Shown here: positions 28,268 through 37,528 of the stretch, in pieces
Position numbering within the stretch: position 1 is the first letter of the stretch
Layout: each line of letters begins with the position of its first letter
DNA from: Pseudomonas sp. SORT22
Lineage (GTDB): Bacteria > Pseudomonadota > Gammaproteobacteria > Pseudomonadales > Pseudomonadaceae
Length of the DNA: 64,000 bases
Direction of reading: 5' to 3'
Assembly: GCF_018417635.1 (NCBI RefSeq)
Contig: NZ_CP071007.1
Coordinates: 2,232,501-2,296,500 of the forward strand
Made by a program: the position numbers and the translations under genes
Notes under the pieces: model-generated
Seen by the model: the letters and a program-made list of their open reading frames with translations, nothing else
What the model was told of the DNA's origin: nothing
The model's database searches: none

Positions 28268-29227
28268 ATGAAGCTGCCCTTTGCTGGACGCCTGCTGGCG
28301 CTCGCCGTACTTTCCTCACTGTCCCTCGCCACACCCGTTTCCCACGCCCTGGCCGACGACGCCAAGCCGAAAGTCGCGCTGGTGATGAAATCGCTGGCCA
28401 ACGAGTTCTTCCTGACCATGGAAGACGGCGCCAAGGCCTACCAGAAAGACCACGCCACTGAATTCGAGCTGGTGTCCAACGGCATCAAGGACGAGACCGA
28501 CTCCAGTAACCAGATCCGTATCGTCGAGCAGATGATCGTCTCCGGGGTCAACGCCCTGGTCATCGCTCCGGCCGATTCCAAGGCCCTGGTGCCGGTGGTG
28601 AAAAAGGCCATGGATGCCGGCATCACCGTGATCAACATCGACAACCGCCTCGACCCCGAGGTGCTCAAGAGCAAACACCTCAGCGTGCCGTTCGTAGGCC
28701 CCGACAACCGCAAGGGCGCGCGTCTGGTCGGTGAATACCTGGCCAGGCAGAAGCTCAAGGCCGGCGATCAGGTGGCCATTATCGAAGGCGTCTCGACCAC
28801 CACCAACGCCCAGCAGCGCACCGCCGGCTTCAAGGATGCAATGGAAGCGGCGCAGATCAAGGTGGTCTCGGTGCAATCGGGCGACTGGGAAATTGCCAAG
28901 GGCAATGCCGTCGCCGCCTCCCTGCTCAACGCCAACCCCGACCTCAAGGCTCTGCTGGCCGGCAACGACAGCATGGCCCTGGGTGCTGTATCGGCGGTGC
29001 GCGCCGCAGGCAAGGCCGGCCAGGTGCAGGTGGTCGGCTACGACAACATCAACGCCATCAAGCCGATGCTCAAGGACGGTCGCGTGCTTGCCACCGCCGA
29101 CCAGTACGCCGCCAAACAAGCGGTGTTCGGCATCGAGGCGGCGCTGAAGATGCTCAAGGGTGAGAAAACCGATGTCGACGCCGACAACGTCATCCAGACC
29201 CCGGTCGAGCTGGTTACCCAACCCTAG
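28268..29227 (+). CDS. rbsB: Ribose ABC transporter, periplasmic binding protein
   Basis: The 319-residue precursor has a signal peptide (cleavage near SHALA) and the pentose-binding type I periplasmic fold: KVALVMKSLANEFFLTMEDGA, NALVIAPADSKALVPVV and VGYDNINAIKPML. It captures ribose or a related pentose and delivers it to RbsCA. The ATG at 28268 follows CGGAGT; an earlier in-frame GTG overlaps the operator and is rejected. It is the first gene of the rbsBACRKD operon. Confidence 0.92.
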   Translation: MKLPFAGRLLALAVLSSLSLATPVSHALADDAKPKVALVMKSLANEFFLTMEDGAKAYQKDHATEFELVSNGIKDETDSSNQIRIVEQMIVSGVNALVIAPADSKALVPVVKKAMDAGITVINIDNRLDPEVLKSKHLSVPFVGPDNRKGARLVGEYLARQKLKAGDQVAIIEGVSTTTNAQQRTAGFKDAMEAAQIKVVSVQSGDWEIAKGNAVAASLLNANPDLKALLAGNDSMALGAVSAVRAAGKAGQVQVVGYDNINAIKPMLKDGRVLATADQYAAKQAVFGIEAALKMLKGEKTDVDADNVIQTPVELVTQP

Positions 29228-29274
29228 TCGCAGCGTGCGCGCCTGCCACGGGGTGGGCGCCAGGAGAACAGGCA

Positions 29275-30825
29275 ATGTCAGCGACTGCGGATGTCGTACT
29301 TTCAGTCAGCGCCATCGGCAAGACCTACGCGCAGCCGGTGCTCGGTGATATCGAGCTGAGCCTGCTGCGGGGCGAAGTGCTGGCCCTGACCGGTGAAAAC
29401 GGCGCGGGCAAGAGCACCCTGTCGAAAATCATCGGCGGCCTCGAACGGCCCACCACCGGCCATATGCTTTACCAGGGCCAGCCGTACCAGCCCGGTAGCC
29501 GCGCCGCTGCCGAGCGCTTGGGCGTGCGCATGGTCATGCAGGAGCTCAACCTGCTGCCGACCCTGACCGTGGCCGAGAACCTGTTTCTCGACAACTTGCC
29601 CGGGCGCGCCGGCTGGATCAACCGCAAACGCCTGCGCCAACTGGCGGTGGCGGCCATGGCCCAGGTCGGCCTGGATGCCATCGACCCGGACACCCCGGTG
29701 GGCGAGCTGGGCATCGGCCATCAGCAGATGGTCGAGATTGCCCGCAACCTGATTGGCGACTGCCATGTGCTGATTTTCGATGAGCCGACGGCGATGCTCA
29801 CCGCCCGCGAGGTGGAGCTGCTGTTTACCCAGATCGAGCGCCTGCAGCAGCGCGGCGTGGCCATCGTCTACATCTCCCATCGCCTCGAAGAACTCAAGCG
29901 CATCGCCCAGCGCATTGCCGTGCTGCGCGATGGCAAGCTGGTGTGCGTCGAGCCGATGCAGCGCTACAACAGCGAGCAACTGGTCAACCTGATGGTCGGT
30001 CGCGAGCTGGGCGAGCATATCGATTTGGGCGTGCGCAACATCGGCGCGCCGATCCTCAAGGTCAACGGCCTCGGCCGTAGCGACAAGGTCAAGGACGTCT
30101 CGTTCGAGGTGCGCAGCGGCGAGATCTTCGGCATCTCCGGCCTGATCGGCGCCGGGCGCACCGAGCTGCTGCGGCTGATTTTCGGCGCCGACAGCGCCGA
30201 CAGCGGCACTATCGAGCTGGGCAATCCTTTGCGCGAAGTGCGCGTCGATTCGCCGGTGGCGGCGGTGCGTCAGGGCATTGCCCTGATCACTGAAGACCGC
30301 AAGGGCGAAGGGCTGCTGCTGAGCCAGTCGATCAGCGCCAATATCGCCCTGGGCAACCTGCCGGCGATTTCCCGCGCCGGCATCGTCAACAGCGGCGCCG
30401 AGCGCGAACTGGCCGAACGGCAGATCGCCGCCATGCGTATCCGCAGTTCCAGCCCCGAGCAGGTGGTCGGCGAGTTGTCGGGCGGCAACCAGCAAAAGGT
30501 GGTGATCGGCCGCTGGCTGGAGCGCGACTGTTCGGTGCTGCTGTTCGATGAGCCGACCCGCGGCATCGACGTCGGCGCCAAGTTCGACATCTATGGCCTG
30601 CTGGCCGAGCTTGCGCGCCAGGGCAAGGCGCTGGTGGTGGTGTCCAGTGATCTGCGCGAGCTGATGCTGATTTGCGACCGCATCGGTGTGCTCAGTGCCG
30701 GGCGCCTGATCGACACCTTCGAGCGCGACAGCTGGACTCAGGACCAACTACTGGCCGCAGCCTTTGCCGGCTATCAGAAACGTGATGCGTTGCTGCACGA
30801 AGCGGCGCCCAGGACGACCCCATGA
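29275..30825 (+). CDS. rbsA: Ribose ABC transporter, double ATPase subunit
   Basis: The 516-residue protein has two nucleotide-binding domains. The first has Walker A GENGAGKST near residue 40 and Walker B LIFDEPTAML. The second has the degenerate Walker A (GLIGAGRTEL) typical of RbsA, the signature LSGGNQQK and LLFDEPTRGID. It energises ribose uptake at the inner membrane. It ends with a 4-base ATGA overlap into rbsC, so the two are translationally coupled. Confidence 0.95.
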   Translation: MSATADVVLSVSAIGKTYAQPVLGDIELSLLRGEVLALTGENGAGKSTLSKIIGGLERPTTGHMLYQGQPYQPGSRAAAERLGVRMVMQELNLLPTLTVAENLFLDNLPGRAGWINRKRLRQLAVAAMAQVGLDAIDPDTPVGELGIGHQQMVEIARNLIGDCHVLIFDEPTAMLTAREVELLFTQIERLQQRGVAIVYISHRLEELKRIAQRIAVLRDGKLVCVEPMQRYNSEQLVNLMVGRELGEHIDLGVRNIGAPILKVNGLGRSDKVKDVSFEVRSGEIFGISGLIGAGRTELLRLIFGADSADSGTIELGNPLREVRVDSPVAAVRQGIALITEDRKGEGLLLSQSISANIALGNLPAISRAGIVNSGAERELAERQIAAMRIRSSSPEQVVGELSGGNQQKVVIGRWLERDCSVLLFDEPTRGIDVGAKFDIYGLLAELARQGKALVVVSSDLRELMLICDRIGVLSAGRLIDTFERDSWTQDQLLAAAFAGYQKRDALLHEAAPRTTP

Positions 30826-31814
30826 AAACCACCCAACTGGACACCGCTGCCCCCAGCGCCAAGCGCAGCGGCAGCTACTACGGCCTCGGCACCTACCTGG
30901 GCCTGGCCGGCGCCTTGCTGGCGATGATCGTGCTGTTCTCGTTGTTGAGCAGCCACTTTTGGTCTTACGCCACCTTCAGCACCCTGGCCAACCAGATCCC
31001 CGACCTGATGGTGCTGGCGGTGGGCATGACCTTTGTGCTGATCATCGGCGGCATCGACCTGTCGGTGGGTTCGGTGCTGGCCCTGGCCGGTTCCGCGGTC
31101 AGTGTGGCGATGCTCGGCTGGGGCTGGAGCGTGATGCCGGCCGCCTTGCTCGGCATGGCCGTGGCGGCGCTGGCCGGCAGCATCACCGGCTCGATCACCG
31201 TGGCCTGGCGCATTCCGTCGTTTATCGTCTCGCTCGGCGTGCTGGAAATGGCCCGGGGCATGGCCTACCAACTGACCGATTCGCGCACCGCCTACATTGG
31301 CGATGCCTTTGCCTGGCTGTCCAACCCGCTGGCTTTTGGCATCTCGCCGTCGTTCCTGATCGCCTTGCTGGTGATCATCCTCGCCCAGCTGGTACTCACG
31401 CGCACGGTGTTCGGCCGCTACCTGATCGGCATTGGCACCAACGAAGAGGCGGTGCGCCTGGCCGGCATCGACCCGCGCCCGTACAAGATCCTGGTGTTCT
31501 CGCTGATGGGCCTGCTCGCAGGGCTGGCTGCGCTGTTCCAGATTTCCCGCCTGGAAGCCGCCGACCCCAACGCCGGCTCCGGCCTTGAACTGCAGGTGAT
31601 CGCCGCCGTGGTCATCGGTGGCACCAGCCTGATGGGCGGGCGCGGCTCGGTGATCAGCACCTTCTTTGGCGTGTTGATCATCTCGGTGCTGGCCGCAGGC
31701 CTGGCGCAGATCGGCGCTTCGGAGCCAACCAAACGCATTATCACCGGGGCGGTGATCGTCATCGCCGTGGTCCTCGACACCTACCGCAGCCGGCGCGCGC
31801 GCAGGCGGAACTGA
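30822..31814 (+). CDS. rbsC: Ribose ABC transporter, permease
   Basis: The 330-residue permease of the BPD_transp_2 family has about eight to ten helices, the conserved GGIDLSVGSVLALAG near residue 72 and GTNEEAVRLAGI near 205, the loop that contacts the ATPase. It forms the inner-membrane channel for ribose. Its start overlaps the rbsA stop. Confidence 0.95.
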   Translation: MKTTQLDTAAPSAKRSGSYYGLGTYLGLAGALLAMIVLFSLLSSHFWSYATFSTLANQIPDLMVLAVGMTFVLIIGGIDLSVGSVLALAGSAVSVAMLGWGWSVMPAALLGMAVAALAGSITGSITVAWRIPSFIVSLGVLEMARGMAYQLTDSRTAYIGDAFAWLSNPLAFGISPSFLIALLVIILAQLVLTRTVFGRYLIGIGTNEEAVRLAGIDPRPYKILVFSLMGLLAGLAALFQISRLEAADPNAGSGLELQVIAAVVIGGTSLMGGRGSVISTFFGVLIISVLAAGLAQIGASEPTKRIITGAVIVIAVVLDTYRSRRARRRN

Positions 31815-31818
31815 AACA

Positions 31819-32841
31819 ATGGCAACCATCAAAGATGTCGCGGCACTGGCGGGGATTTCCTACACCACCGTGTCGCATGTACTGAACAAGACCCGCCCGG
31901 TCAGTGAGCCGGTGCGCCTCAAGGTCGAAGCGGCGATCGCCGAACTCGACTACGTGCCCAGCGCCGTAGCGCGCTCGCTCAAGGCGCGCAGCACCGCGAC
32001 CATCGGCCTGCTGGTGCCCAACAGCGTCAACCCGTATTTCGCCGAGCTGGCCCGCGGCATCGAGGACGGCTGCGAGCGCAACGGCTACTGCGTGATCCTC
32101 TGCAACTCCGACGACAACCCGCAAAAGCAGCGCAGCTACCTGCGCGTGCTGCTGGAAAAACGCATCGACGGCCTGATCGTCGCCTCGGTCGGTGAAGACA
32201 ACGACCTGCTCGATAGCCTGGCCAGCGTGCGCACGCCGATGGTCATCGTCGACCGCGCCCTGGAAGGCGTGGCCGCCGACCTGGTACGTATCGACCACGA
32301 GCAGGGCGCTTATCTGGCGACCCGCCATCTGCTCGAGCTCGGCCATCGCGACATCGCCTGCATCGGCGGCCCGGCGACCACCAGCGTCGCCCAGATGCGC
32401 CTGGCCGGTTTCCATCGGGCGCTGGCCGAAGCCGGGGTCTGCCCGCGCCAGGAGTGGCTGCTGAATAGCGAATTTACCAGTATCGGTGGCTATAGCGCGG
32501 CAGCGGCGCTGCTCGAAGGCGAGCGGCCGACGGCGATTTTTGCCGGCAACGACATGATCGGCATCGGCGTATTGCGCGCTGCCGCCGAACGCAACATCTG
32601 CGTGCCCAGCGAGCTGTCGGTGATCGGCTTCGACGATATCCAGATCAGCCAGTACGTATTCCCGGCGCTGACCACCGTCGGCCAGTCGATCCGCGAGCTG
32701 GGCGAGAGCGCCGCCGAACTGCTGCTGCGGCGCATCGCCGAACCCCTGCGCGGCGCGCCAGAGCAGCGCATTGTTGCGCCGAGCATCGTCCTGCGCGAAT
32801 CCACCGCGCCGCGCCCCGACCTTTTCAATGATTACCGCTGA
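31819..32841 (+). CDS. rbsR: LacI-family repressor of the ribose operon
   Basis: The 340-residue regulator has an N-terminal LacI helix-turn-helix (ATIKDVAALAGISYTTVSHVLN) with hinge helix PSAVARSLKA, and a ribose-binding-protein-like sensor domain (NPYFAELARGIEDG, IAGNDMIGIG-like segment, VIGFDDIQIS). It lies four bases after rbsC inside the operon it probably controls. A matching palindrome lies before rbsB. Ribose or ribose phosphate is the likely ligand. Confidence 0.92.
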   Translation: MATIKDVAALAGISYTTVSHVLNKTRPVSEPVRLKVEAAIAELDYVPSAVARSLKARSTATIGLLVPNSVNPYFAELARGIEDGCERNGYCVILCNSDDNPQKQRSYLRVLLEKRIDGLIVASVGEDNDLLDSLASVRTPMVIVDRALEGVAADLVRIDHEQGAYLATRHLLELGHRDIACIGGPATTSVAQMRLAGFHRALAEAGVCPRQEWLLNSEFTSIGGYSAAAALLEGERPTAIFAGNDMIGIGVLRAAAERNICVPSELSVIGFDDIQISQYVFPALTTVGQSIRELGESAAELLLRRIAEPLRGAPEQRIVAPSIVLRESTAPRPDLFNDYR

Positions 32842-32855
32842 GAACGAGCCCGCAC

Positions 32856-33764
32856 ATGCAAGCCAATGTAGTAGTGGTAGGTAGCCTGAACATGGACCTG
32901 GTGACGCGTGCCCAGCGCCTGCCGCGCGGCGGCGAAACCCTGGTGGGCGAAAGCTTCGTCACCGTGCCAGGCGGCAAGGGCGCCAACCAGGCGGTAGCGG
33001 CGGCGCGCCTGGGCGCGCAGGTGGCGATGGTCGGCTGCGTCGGTGACGACGCTTACGGCCAGCAACTGCGCCAGGCCCTGGCTGATGAACAGATCGACTG
33101 CCAGGCAGTGAGCATCGCTGCCGGGGTGTCCAGTGGCGTGGCGCTGATCGTGGTTGATGCCGCCAGCCAGAACGCCATCGTCATTGTTGCTGGTGGCAAT
33201 GGCCAGTTGCTGCCCGAATCAGTACAGCGCTTCGACGCCTTGTTGCAAAACGCCGAGGTGATTATCTGCCAGCTGGAAGTGCCGATGGCCACCGTCGCCT
33301 ACACCCTTGAGCGGGGCAGGGCGCTGGGCAAGACGGTGATCCTCAACCCGGCACCGGCCAGCGGCCCGCTGCCGGCCAAATGGTTTGCCCATATCGATTA
33401 CCTGATCCCTAACGAAAGCGAAGCCGAAGCCCTGAGCGGGCTGCCGGTCAACGACCTGGACAGCGCCAAGGCGGCCGCCACGCGGTTGCTGGGCATGGGC
33501 GTTGGCAAGGTCATCGTCACCCTCGGTGCCCAGGGCGCGCTGTTTGCCGATGGCCAGGGGTTCAGGCATTTCCCGGCGCCAGTGGTGCAGCCGCTGGACA
33601 CCACGGCGGCCGGCGACACCTTTGTCGGCGGTTTCGCCGCGGCCCTGGCGCGTGGCGAAGCGCAGGGCGCGGCAATTGCCTTTGGTCAGCGTGCAGCGGC
33701 CCTGTCGGTTACCCGCGCCGGTGCGCAGCCTTCAATCCCGCACTTGAGCGAGCTGCAGCCATGA
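32856..33764 (+). CDS. rbsK: Ribokinase
   Basis: This 302-residue PfkB-family kinase phosphorylates ribose to ribose-5-phosphate in the cytoplasm. The first family signature is [18 protein letters not shown] near residue 41. The second, with the catalytic aspartate, is [17 protein letters not shown] near 250. NGQLLP and [10 protein letters not shown] are also typical. It overlaps rbsD by four bases (ATGA). Confidence 0.95.
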   Translation: MQANVVVVGSLNMDLVTRAQRLPRGGETLVGESFVTVPGGKGANQAVAAARLGAQVAMVGCVGDDAYGQQLRQALADEQIDCQAVSIAAGVSSGVALIVVDAASQNAIVIVAGGNGQLLPESVQRFDALLQNAEVIICQLEVPMATVAYTLERGRALGKTVILNPAPASGPLPAKWFAHIDYLIPNESEAEALSGLPVNDLDSAKAAATRLLGMGVGKVIVTLGAQGALFADGQGFRHFPAPVVQPLDTTAAGDTFVGGFAAALARGEAQGAAIAFGQRAAALSVTRAGAQPSIPHLSELQP

Positions 33765-34165
33765 AGAAGACGCCCTTGCTGAACATTGCCCTGTCGCGCC
33801 TGATCGCCTCCCTCGGCCATGGCGACATCCTGCTGATTGGCGATGCCGGTTTGCCGGTGCCGGCGGGGGTGGAGCTGATCGACCTGGCGCTGACCCCGGG
33901 TATTCCGGATTTCGCCAGCACCCTGCGCATTGTGCTGACGGAAATGCAGGTCGAAAGCCACGTGCTGGCGAAGGAAATCCTTCAGCATCAGCCGCCGGGC
34001 CTTACCGCCGTCGAGCAGTTGACCGCCCAGGGCGAACTGGGCGCCCGACGCCTGCTCAGTCACGAAGAGTTCAAGCAGTTGAGCCGCAGCGCCCGCGCCA
34101 TCGTGCGCACCGGCGAGTGCCAGCCCTACAGCAACATTGCCTTGGTTGCCGGGGTGACCTTCTAG
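33761..34165 (+). CDS. rbsD: D-ribose pyranase
   Basis: The 134-residue RbsD enzyme interconverts pyranose and furanose forms of ribose for the kinase. Family motifs are [25 protein letters not shown] at the start (with the catalytic His and Asp) and the closing [15 protein letters not shown]. It is translationally coupled to rbsK. Confidence 0.95.
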   Translation: MKKTPLLNIALSRLIASLGHGDILLIGDAGLPVPAGVELIDLALTPGIPDFASTLRIVLTEMQVESHVLAKEILQHQPPGLTAVEQLTAQGELGARRLLSHEEFKQLSRSARAIVRTGECQPYSNIALVAGVTF

Positions 34166-34195
34166 CTGTTCCATCTGATCATAAGGACGTGTCTT

Positions 34196-35209
34196 ATGTT
34201 GAGCTGTGCCAAACGTTTGCTCCAAGGAGTGTTGCTGATGTCCGTGCTTTCGGCTGGCGCCCAGGCGGCGCCCATTGACCTGATTATCGATACCGACCCC
34301 GGCGCTGACGACGTGGTGGCGCTGTTCCTGGCCATGGCTTCGCCAGATGAACTGAAGATTCGCGCCATCACCACCGTGGCCGGCAACGTGCGACTCGAGA
34401 AGACCTCGCGCAATGCCCGCCTGGCTCGCGAATGGGCCGGGCGCGAAGACATTCCGGTATACGCCGGCGCGCCGAAACCGCTGGTGCGTACACCGATCTA
34501 CGCCGCCGATATCCATGGCGAAGAAGGCTTGCCCGGGGTAACGGTCAGCGAGCCGCAGAAGGGGCTGGCCAACGGCAGTGCGGTGCGTTACCTGATCGAC
34601 ACCTTGAGCAGCGCCAAGCCGCACAGCATCACTATCGCCATGCTCGGCCCGCAGACCAACCTGGCTTTGGCGCTGATTGAAGCGCCGCAGATCGTCAATG
34701 GCATCAAGGAAGTGATCGTCATGGGCGGTGCCCACTTCAATGGCGGCAATATCACCCCGGTGGCCGAGTTCAACCTGTTCGCCGACCCTCACGCTGCCGA
34801 AGTAGTACTCAATAGCGGGGTCAAGCTCACCTACCTGCCGCTGGACGTCACCCACAAGGTGCTGACCAGCGAGGCGCGGCTCAAACAGATTGCCGACCTC
34901 AACAATGGGGCGAGCAAGCGCGTGGTGGATATCCTCAACGCCTACATCAAGCAGGACATGAAGCACTACGGCATGCCTGGCGGCCCGGTGCATGACACCA
35001 CGGTGATTGCCTACCTGCTCAAGCCCGAGCTGTTCCGCGGCCGCCAGGTGTTCATGCAGGTCGACAGCCGCGACGGCCCGACCTTCGGCCAGACCATTAC
35101 CGACTGGTACGGCACCCTGAAAGAGCCGGGCAACGTCACCTGGATTACCGAGGGGGATGCCCAGGGCTTTTTTGATCTGCTCAGTGCCCGTCTGGCACGA
35201 CTGCCGTAG
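34196..35209 (+). CDS. Exported nucleoside hydrolase
   Basis: The 337-residue inosine-uridine-type nucleoside hydrolase has the calcium-binding DTDPGADDVVA near residue 32 (canonical DTDPGxDDA), ITTVAGNV, VMGGAH and a C-terminal HDTTVIAYLL histidine motif. It carries an N-terminal signal peptide (hydrophobic core, cleavage near AQA), so it should split ribonucleosides in the periplasm. It follows rbsD by 30 bases and its ribose product would feed the RbsBAC transporter. Either of the first two methionines could be used; the first has AAGGA upstream. Confidence 0.9.
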   Translation: MLSCAKRLLQGVLLMSVLSAGAQAAPIDLIIDTDPGADDVVALFLAMASPDELKIRAITTVAGNVRLEKTSRNARLAREWAGREDIPVYAGAPKPLVRTPIYAADIHGEEGLPGVTVSEPQKGLANGSAVRYLIDTLSSAKPHSITIAMLGPQTNLALALIEAPQIVNGIKEVIVMGGAHFNGGNITPVAEFNLFADPHAAEVVLNSGVKLTYLPLDVTHKVLTSEARLKQIADLNNGASKRVVDILNAYIKQDMKHYGMPGGPVHDTTVIAYLLKPELFRGRQVFMQVDSRDGPTFGQTITDWYGTLKEPGNVTWITEGDAQGFFDLLSARLARLP

Positions 35210-35393
35210 CTTCCTGAGGGGTGTAGCGTTCAAAGACCTGGTCGACGAAGCTGCGGGCGTTGCCTGAGCCAAGGTCTTTGACTAGAAGATCGATCGCGAT
35301 CAGCATCAGTTCCTCGGCGCTGGCCGGGCTGTAGGCGCTCTGGCCCTCGGGCCATTTGACCTTGATGTCGGCATCGATGATGTGGCTTGTCAT
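35181..35393 (-). CDS. Small acidic protein of unknown function
   Basis: The frame encodes 70 residues starting MTSHIIDADIKVKW, soluble, with a C-terminal helical segment (LIAIDLLVKDLG, VFERYTPQEA). It is convergent with the nucleoside hydrolase and overlaps its 3' end by 29 bases. GAGA at seven bases supports the ATG at 35393 over one at 35399. No family recognised. Confidence 0.6.
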   Translation of the reverse strand: MTSHIIDADIKVKWPEGQSAYSPASAEELMLIAIDLLVKDLGSGNARSFVDQVFERYTPQEATAVVPDGH

Positions 35394-35584
35394 GAACATT
35401 CTCGAGTGAAACCTGCGCGCGCTGTCGGTTCAAATGCCGGGCCCTGGCGTTTGAAGGGGAGGCTGGCCTGCGCTCCGCCGATAGCTGCAGTAAATCATGG
35501 CCGCCGCCTGCATCGCACTGCGACTTAGGCATAAGCGCAGGGGCGTGGCAAACTATCGGTGTTTTAGCTTGCCGGGACAGCGCA

Positions 35585-35887
35585 GTGCAGATCGACCTCA
35601 ACAACCCCAACGACTTTACCCTCGACAACGTCCGGGCCCTGCTGGTGGCCGGCAATGGTGCGGTTCACAACCAGCTGCGGGTCAATCACAAGGGCATCGC
35701 CTGGTTGTCCCAGGTCACCGGTGGCCGCGAACTGCAGGGCCTGTCCTTTCGTCTGGAAACCTGGGCGGCGGGCTCCGGTTGTGTCGGCCCGCAGGTGGCC
35801 GATGACGAGCGCTGGATACGCCAGGTGTACAACGCCCTGAGAAATAACTGGCCCAAACCTGCCAGCGATTACATCGACCTGTATTGA
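35585..35887 (+). CDS. Conserved-looking small protein, 100 residues
   Basis: The frame starts with GTG (MQIDLNNPNDFTLDNVRALL) and encodes a compact soluble protein with GIAWLSQVTGGRELQG and ending NWPKPASDYIDLY. No motif I can name. Codon use is like the neighbours, and the length suggests a real cytoplasmic protein. It lies divergent from the small gene at 35181. Confidence 0.65.
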   Translation: MQIDLNNPNDFTLDNVRALLVAGNGAVHNQLRVNHKGIAWLSQVTGGRELQGLSFRLETWAAGSGCVGPQVADDERWIRQVYNALRNNWPKPASDYIDLY

Positions 35888-36017
35888 GCTTGCGCAAAAT
35901 CCGGTCACGATTAGCCTTGGCCTAGAGCGCTCTGGCTCGGGCACAATGGTCCGGTTTTGCAACGAAAAACCAGGAGTGCTGTCACATAGGCAGCATTCAA
36001 GTATTTAAGGAGGATTC

Positions 36018-36335
36018 ATGTTCCGCACGCGTGCATCATTGGTAAGCCTGTTGGCTGTCGCCGTATTGGCAGGTTGCAGCAGCACTGGCGGCTCTTCGTC
36101 GAAGGCCCCGCAGGCTACTGCCAACACCGATGGCCGTTGCCAGGCCAGCGGCGCCGAGTTCGCCATCGGCAAGCCGGCCACCCCCGAGTTGCTCGAGCAG
36201 GCGCGTAAAGCCAGCGGCTCGCAACTGGCCCGTGTGCTCAAGCCTCACGACGTCATGACCCTGGAATACCGCTCCGAGCGCCTGAACCTCAACGCCGACG
36301 AACAAGGCGTGATCACCCGCGTAAACTGCGGCTAA
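36018..36335 (+). CDS. I78-family peptidase-inhibitor-like lipoprotein
   Basis: The 105-residue precursor has lipobox LAGC (Cys near residue 20). The mature part has a DGRCQASGAEFAIGKPATPELLEQARKASG stretch with a paired cysteine near the C-terminus and the ending RLNLNADEQGVITRVNCG, all typical of the I78 potato-inhibitor-like family found in pseudomonads. It probably inhibits a periplasmic serine protease. AAGGAGG precedes the ATG. Confidence 0.85.
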   Translation: MFRTRASLVSLLAVAVLAGCSSTGGSSSKAPQATANTDGRCQASGAEFAIGKPATPELLEQARKASGSQLARVLKPHDVMTLEYRSERLNLNADEQGVITRVNCG

Positions 36336-36344
36336 AACGGTCTC

Positions 36345-36410
36345 TGTGGGAGCGGGCTTGACCCGCGATAGGGCCATTACTGGTTCTATCGCGGAGCAAG
36401 CCCGCTCCCA
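36345..36410. repeat. Inverted REP pair
   Basis: TGTGGGAGCGGGCTTGACCC and TATCGCGGAGCAAGCCCGCTCCCA face each other around a short spacer, as at 21465. It lies just after the I78-type gene. Confidence 0.88.
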
Positions 36411-36422
36411 AATCCCAGGCAC

Positions 36423-36453
36423 AAAAAAACCCGCCACAAGGACGGGTTTTTTT
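36423..36453. terminator. Bidirectional terminator before the cold-shock gene
   Basis: Seven A's, CCCGCC, a short loop, GGACGGG and seven T's lie between two convergent genes. Confidence 0.88.
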
Positions 36454-36466
36454 ATTCGGTCAGATC

Positions 36467-36679
36467 TTACTCTGGACGAACTTGTGCAGCCTGCATGCCC
36501 TTCTGGCCTTTTTCGGCAACGAAGGAGACAGTCTGGCCTTCCTTCAGGCTTTTGAAACCGTCGGTTTCGATAGCCTTGAAGTGAACGAACAGGTCGTCGC
36601 CGCCACCTTGTGGAGTGATGAAGCCGAAGCCTTTCTCATCGTTGAACCATTTTACGGTGCCGGTTTGGCGATTAGACAT
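36467..36679 (-). CDS. Cold-shock protein, CspA family
   Basis: The 70-residue OB-fold protein has both RNA-binding motifs, KGFGFITP and DLFVHFKAI, and the usual opening GTVKWFNDE. It binds single-stranded RNA or DNA. The frame is open further upstream, but the ATG at 36679 with GGAGA gives the normal length. The roughly 160-base stretch upstream to 36842 is probably its 5' leader and promoter. Confidence 0.95.
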   Translation of the reverse strand: MSNRQTGTVKWFNDEKGFGFITPQGGGDDLFVHFKAIETDGFKSLKEGQTVSFVAEKGQKGMQAAQVRPE

Positions 36680-36842
36680 GGGTGTATCTCCAGGAAACAT
36701 GATTTTCAGTAGTGCGGTGTTGCCGAGGCCAACAGGGTGCACGCCGACCATCATAGTCTAATTATGGGCTTGTAGCCCCTTTTACCTTCGCAGATTGCTG
36801 ATCTGGAGCAAATTAGCGATGGATAACTGGCCAAAGGCCCTA

Positions 36843-37145
36843 TTATTTCGGGTTTTTCGGGCCGCAGACCGCTGCAATATTTTTTTGCGCGCGCTCCATT
36901 ACTGCCGCATCAACGCCATCCTCCAGGGTATCCAGGTCTTTCATCTCTTTGTCGCTGAGATTTTTCTGGAGCACGTCTCCGGCGCATTTGCAGTGCTGTT
37001 CGGCTTTATCCTTTGCCAGGCCTTGCTTCTGCGCCTGCGCTACGCAGGTCGACTGGTAGTTGCCGGGCAGTTTGCCAGCATGGGCTCCCAACGGCAGCAG
37101 CAGGGCAGAGGCAGCCGCCAGGGCCAGAAGAGACTGAAGTCGCAT
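36843..37145 (-). CDS. Small exported four-cysteine protein
   Basis: The 100-residue precursor has a clear signal peptide (cleavage near AHA). The mature part contains cysteines in QSTCVAQAQKQG, EQHCKCAG and AAVCGPK, with helical segments between, so a small disulphide-stapled periplasmic protein is likely. The ATG at 37145 is chosen because it starts the signal; the frame is open to 37193. No family name is certain. Confidence 0.75.
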   Translation of the reverse strand: MRLQSLLALAAASALLLPLGAHAGKLPGNYQSTCVAQAQKQGLAKDKAEQHCKCAGDVLQKNLSDKEMKDLDTLEDGVDAAVMERAQKNIAAVCGPKNPK

Positions 37146-37488
37146 AACCAAACACTCCTTGGGGTCGAGTCTCACAAGAGTAGGACGCTTCACAAACTCT
37201 GAGCGGAAAAAATCCGCGCAAGTTCACCGCCAAAGCTCAATTTGCGAATATTTCTGCCCAGCCGGTCAATCTGCCCGCAATCGCCCGAAAGCTTTGTGCT
37301 AGCATGCTGGCCTTGAGCTCGCCGCCGGCTGTTTCTTGCAGCTTGCAGCTTGCAGCTCCCAACTGTTTTTTACTATTCCAGTCACTCTGGTTCGTTCCCT
37401 GGCAGGCCTTCGGGCTTCTGCCACTGTGAGGCAGGCTTTGCTTGTGCAAAGACAGGGGCGGATCGCGTACTGGCTCATCCCAACCCAC

Positions 37489-37509
37489 GTGACCTTTGGT
37501 AGGGGTCAC
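37489..37509 (+). promoter_or_regulatory. Anticodon-arm-like hairpin in the thrS leader
   Basis: A seven-bp stem (GTGACCT with GGGTCAC, one T-G pair) closes a seven-base loop TTGGTAG. Read as an anticodon loop, it puts U at position 33, GGU at 34-36 and A at 37, that is, a tRNA-Thr(GGU) mimic. It ends five bases before the AGGAGAGG ribosome site of thrS. In E. coli, ThrRS represses its own mRNA by binding such a mimic. The remaining leader (37146-37488) holds a short direct repeat (GCAGCTT three times near 37336) and no gene I can support. Confidence 0.6.
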
Positions 37510-37528
37510 CACTAGGAGAGGAGGCGCC

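Noticed and set aside
37330-37365. Short direct repeat GCAGCTT before thrS as a CRISPR or T-box element
   Set aside because: Only three abutting seven-base copies with no spacers, and none of the T-box stem or T-box sequence. No CRISPR array was found anywhere in the window.
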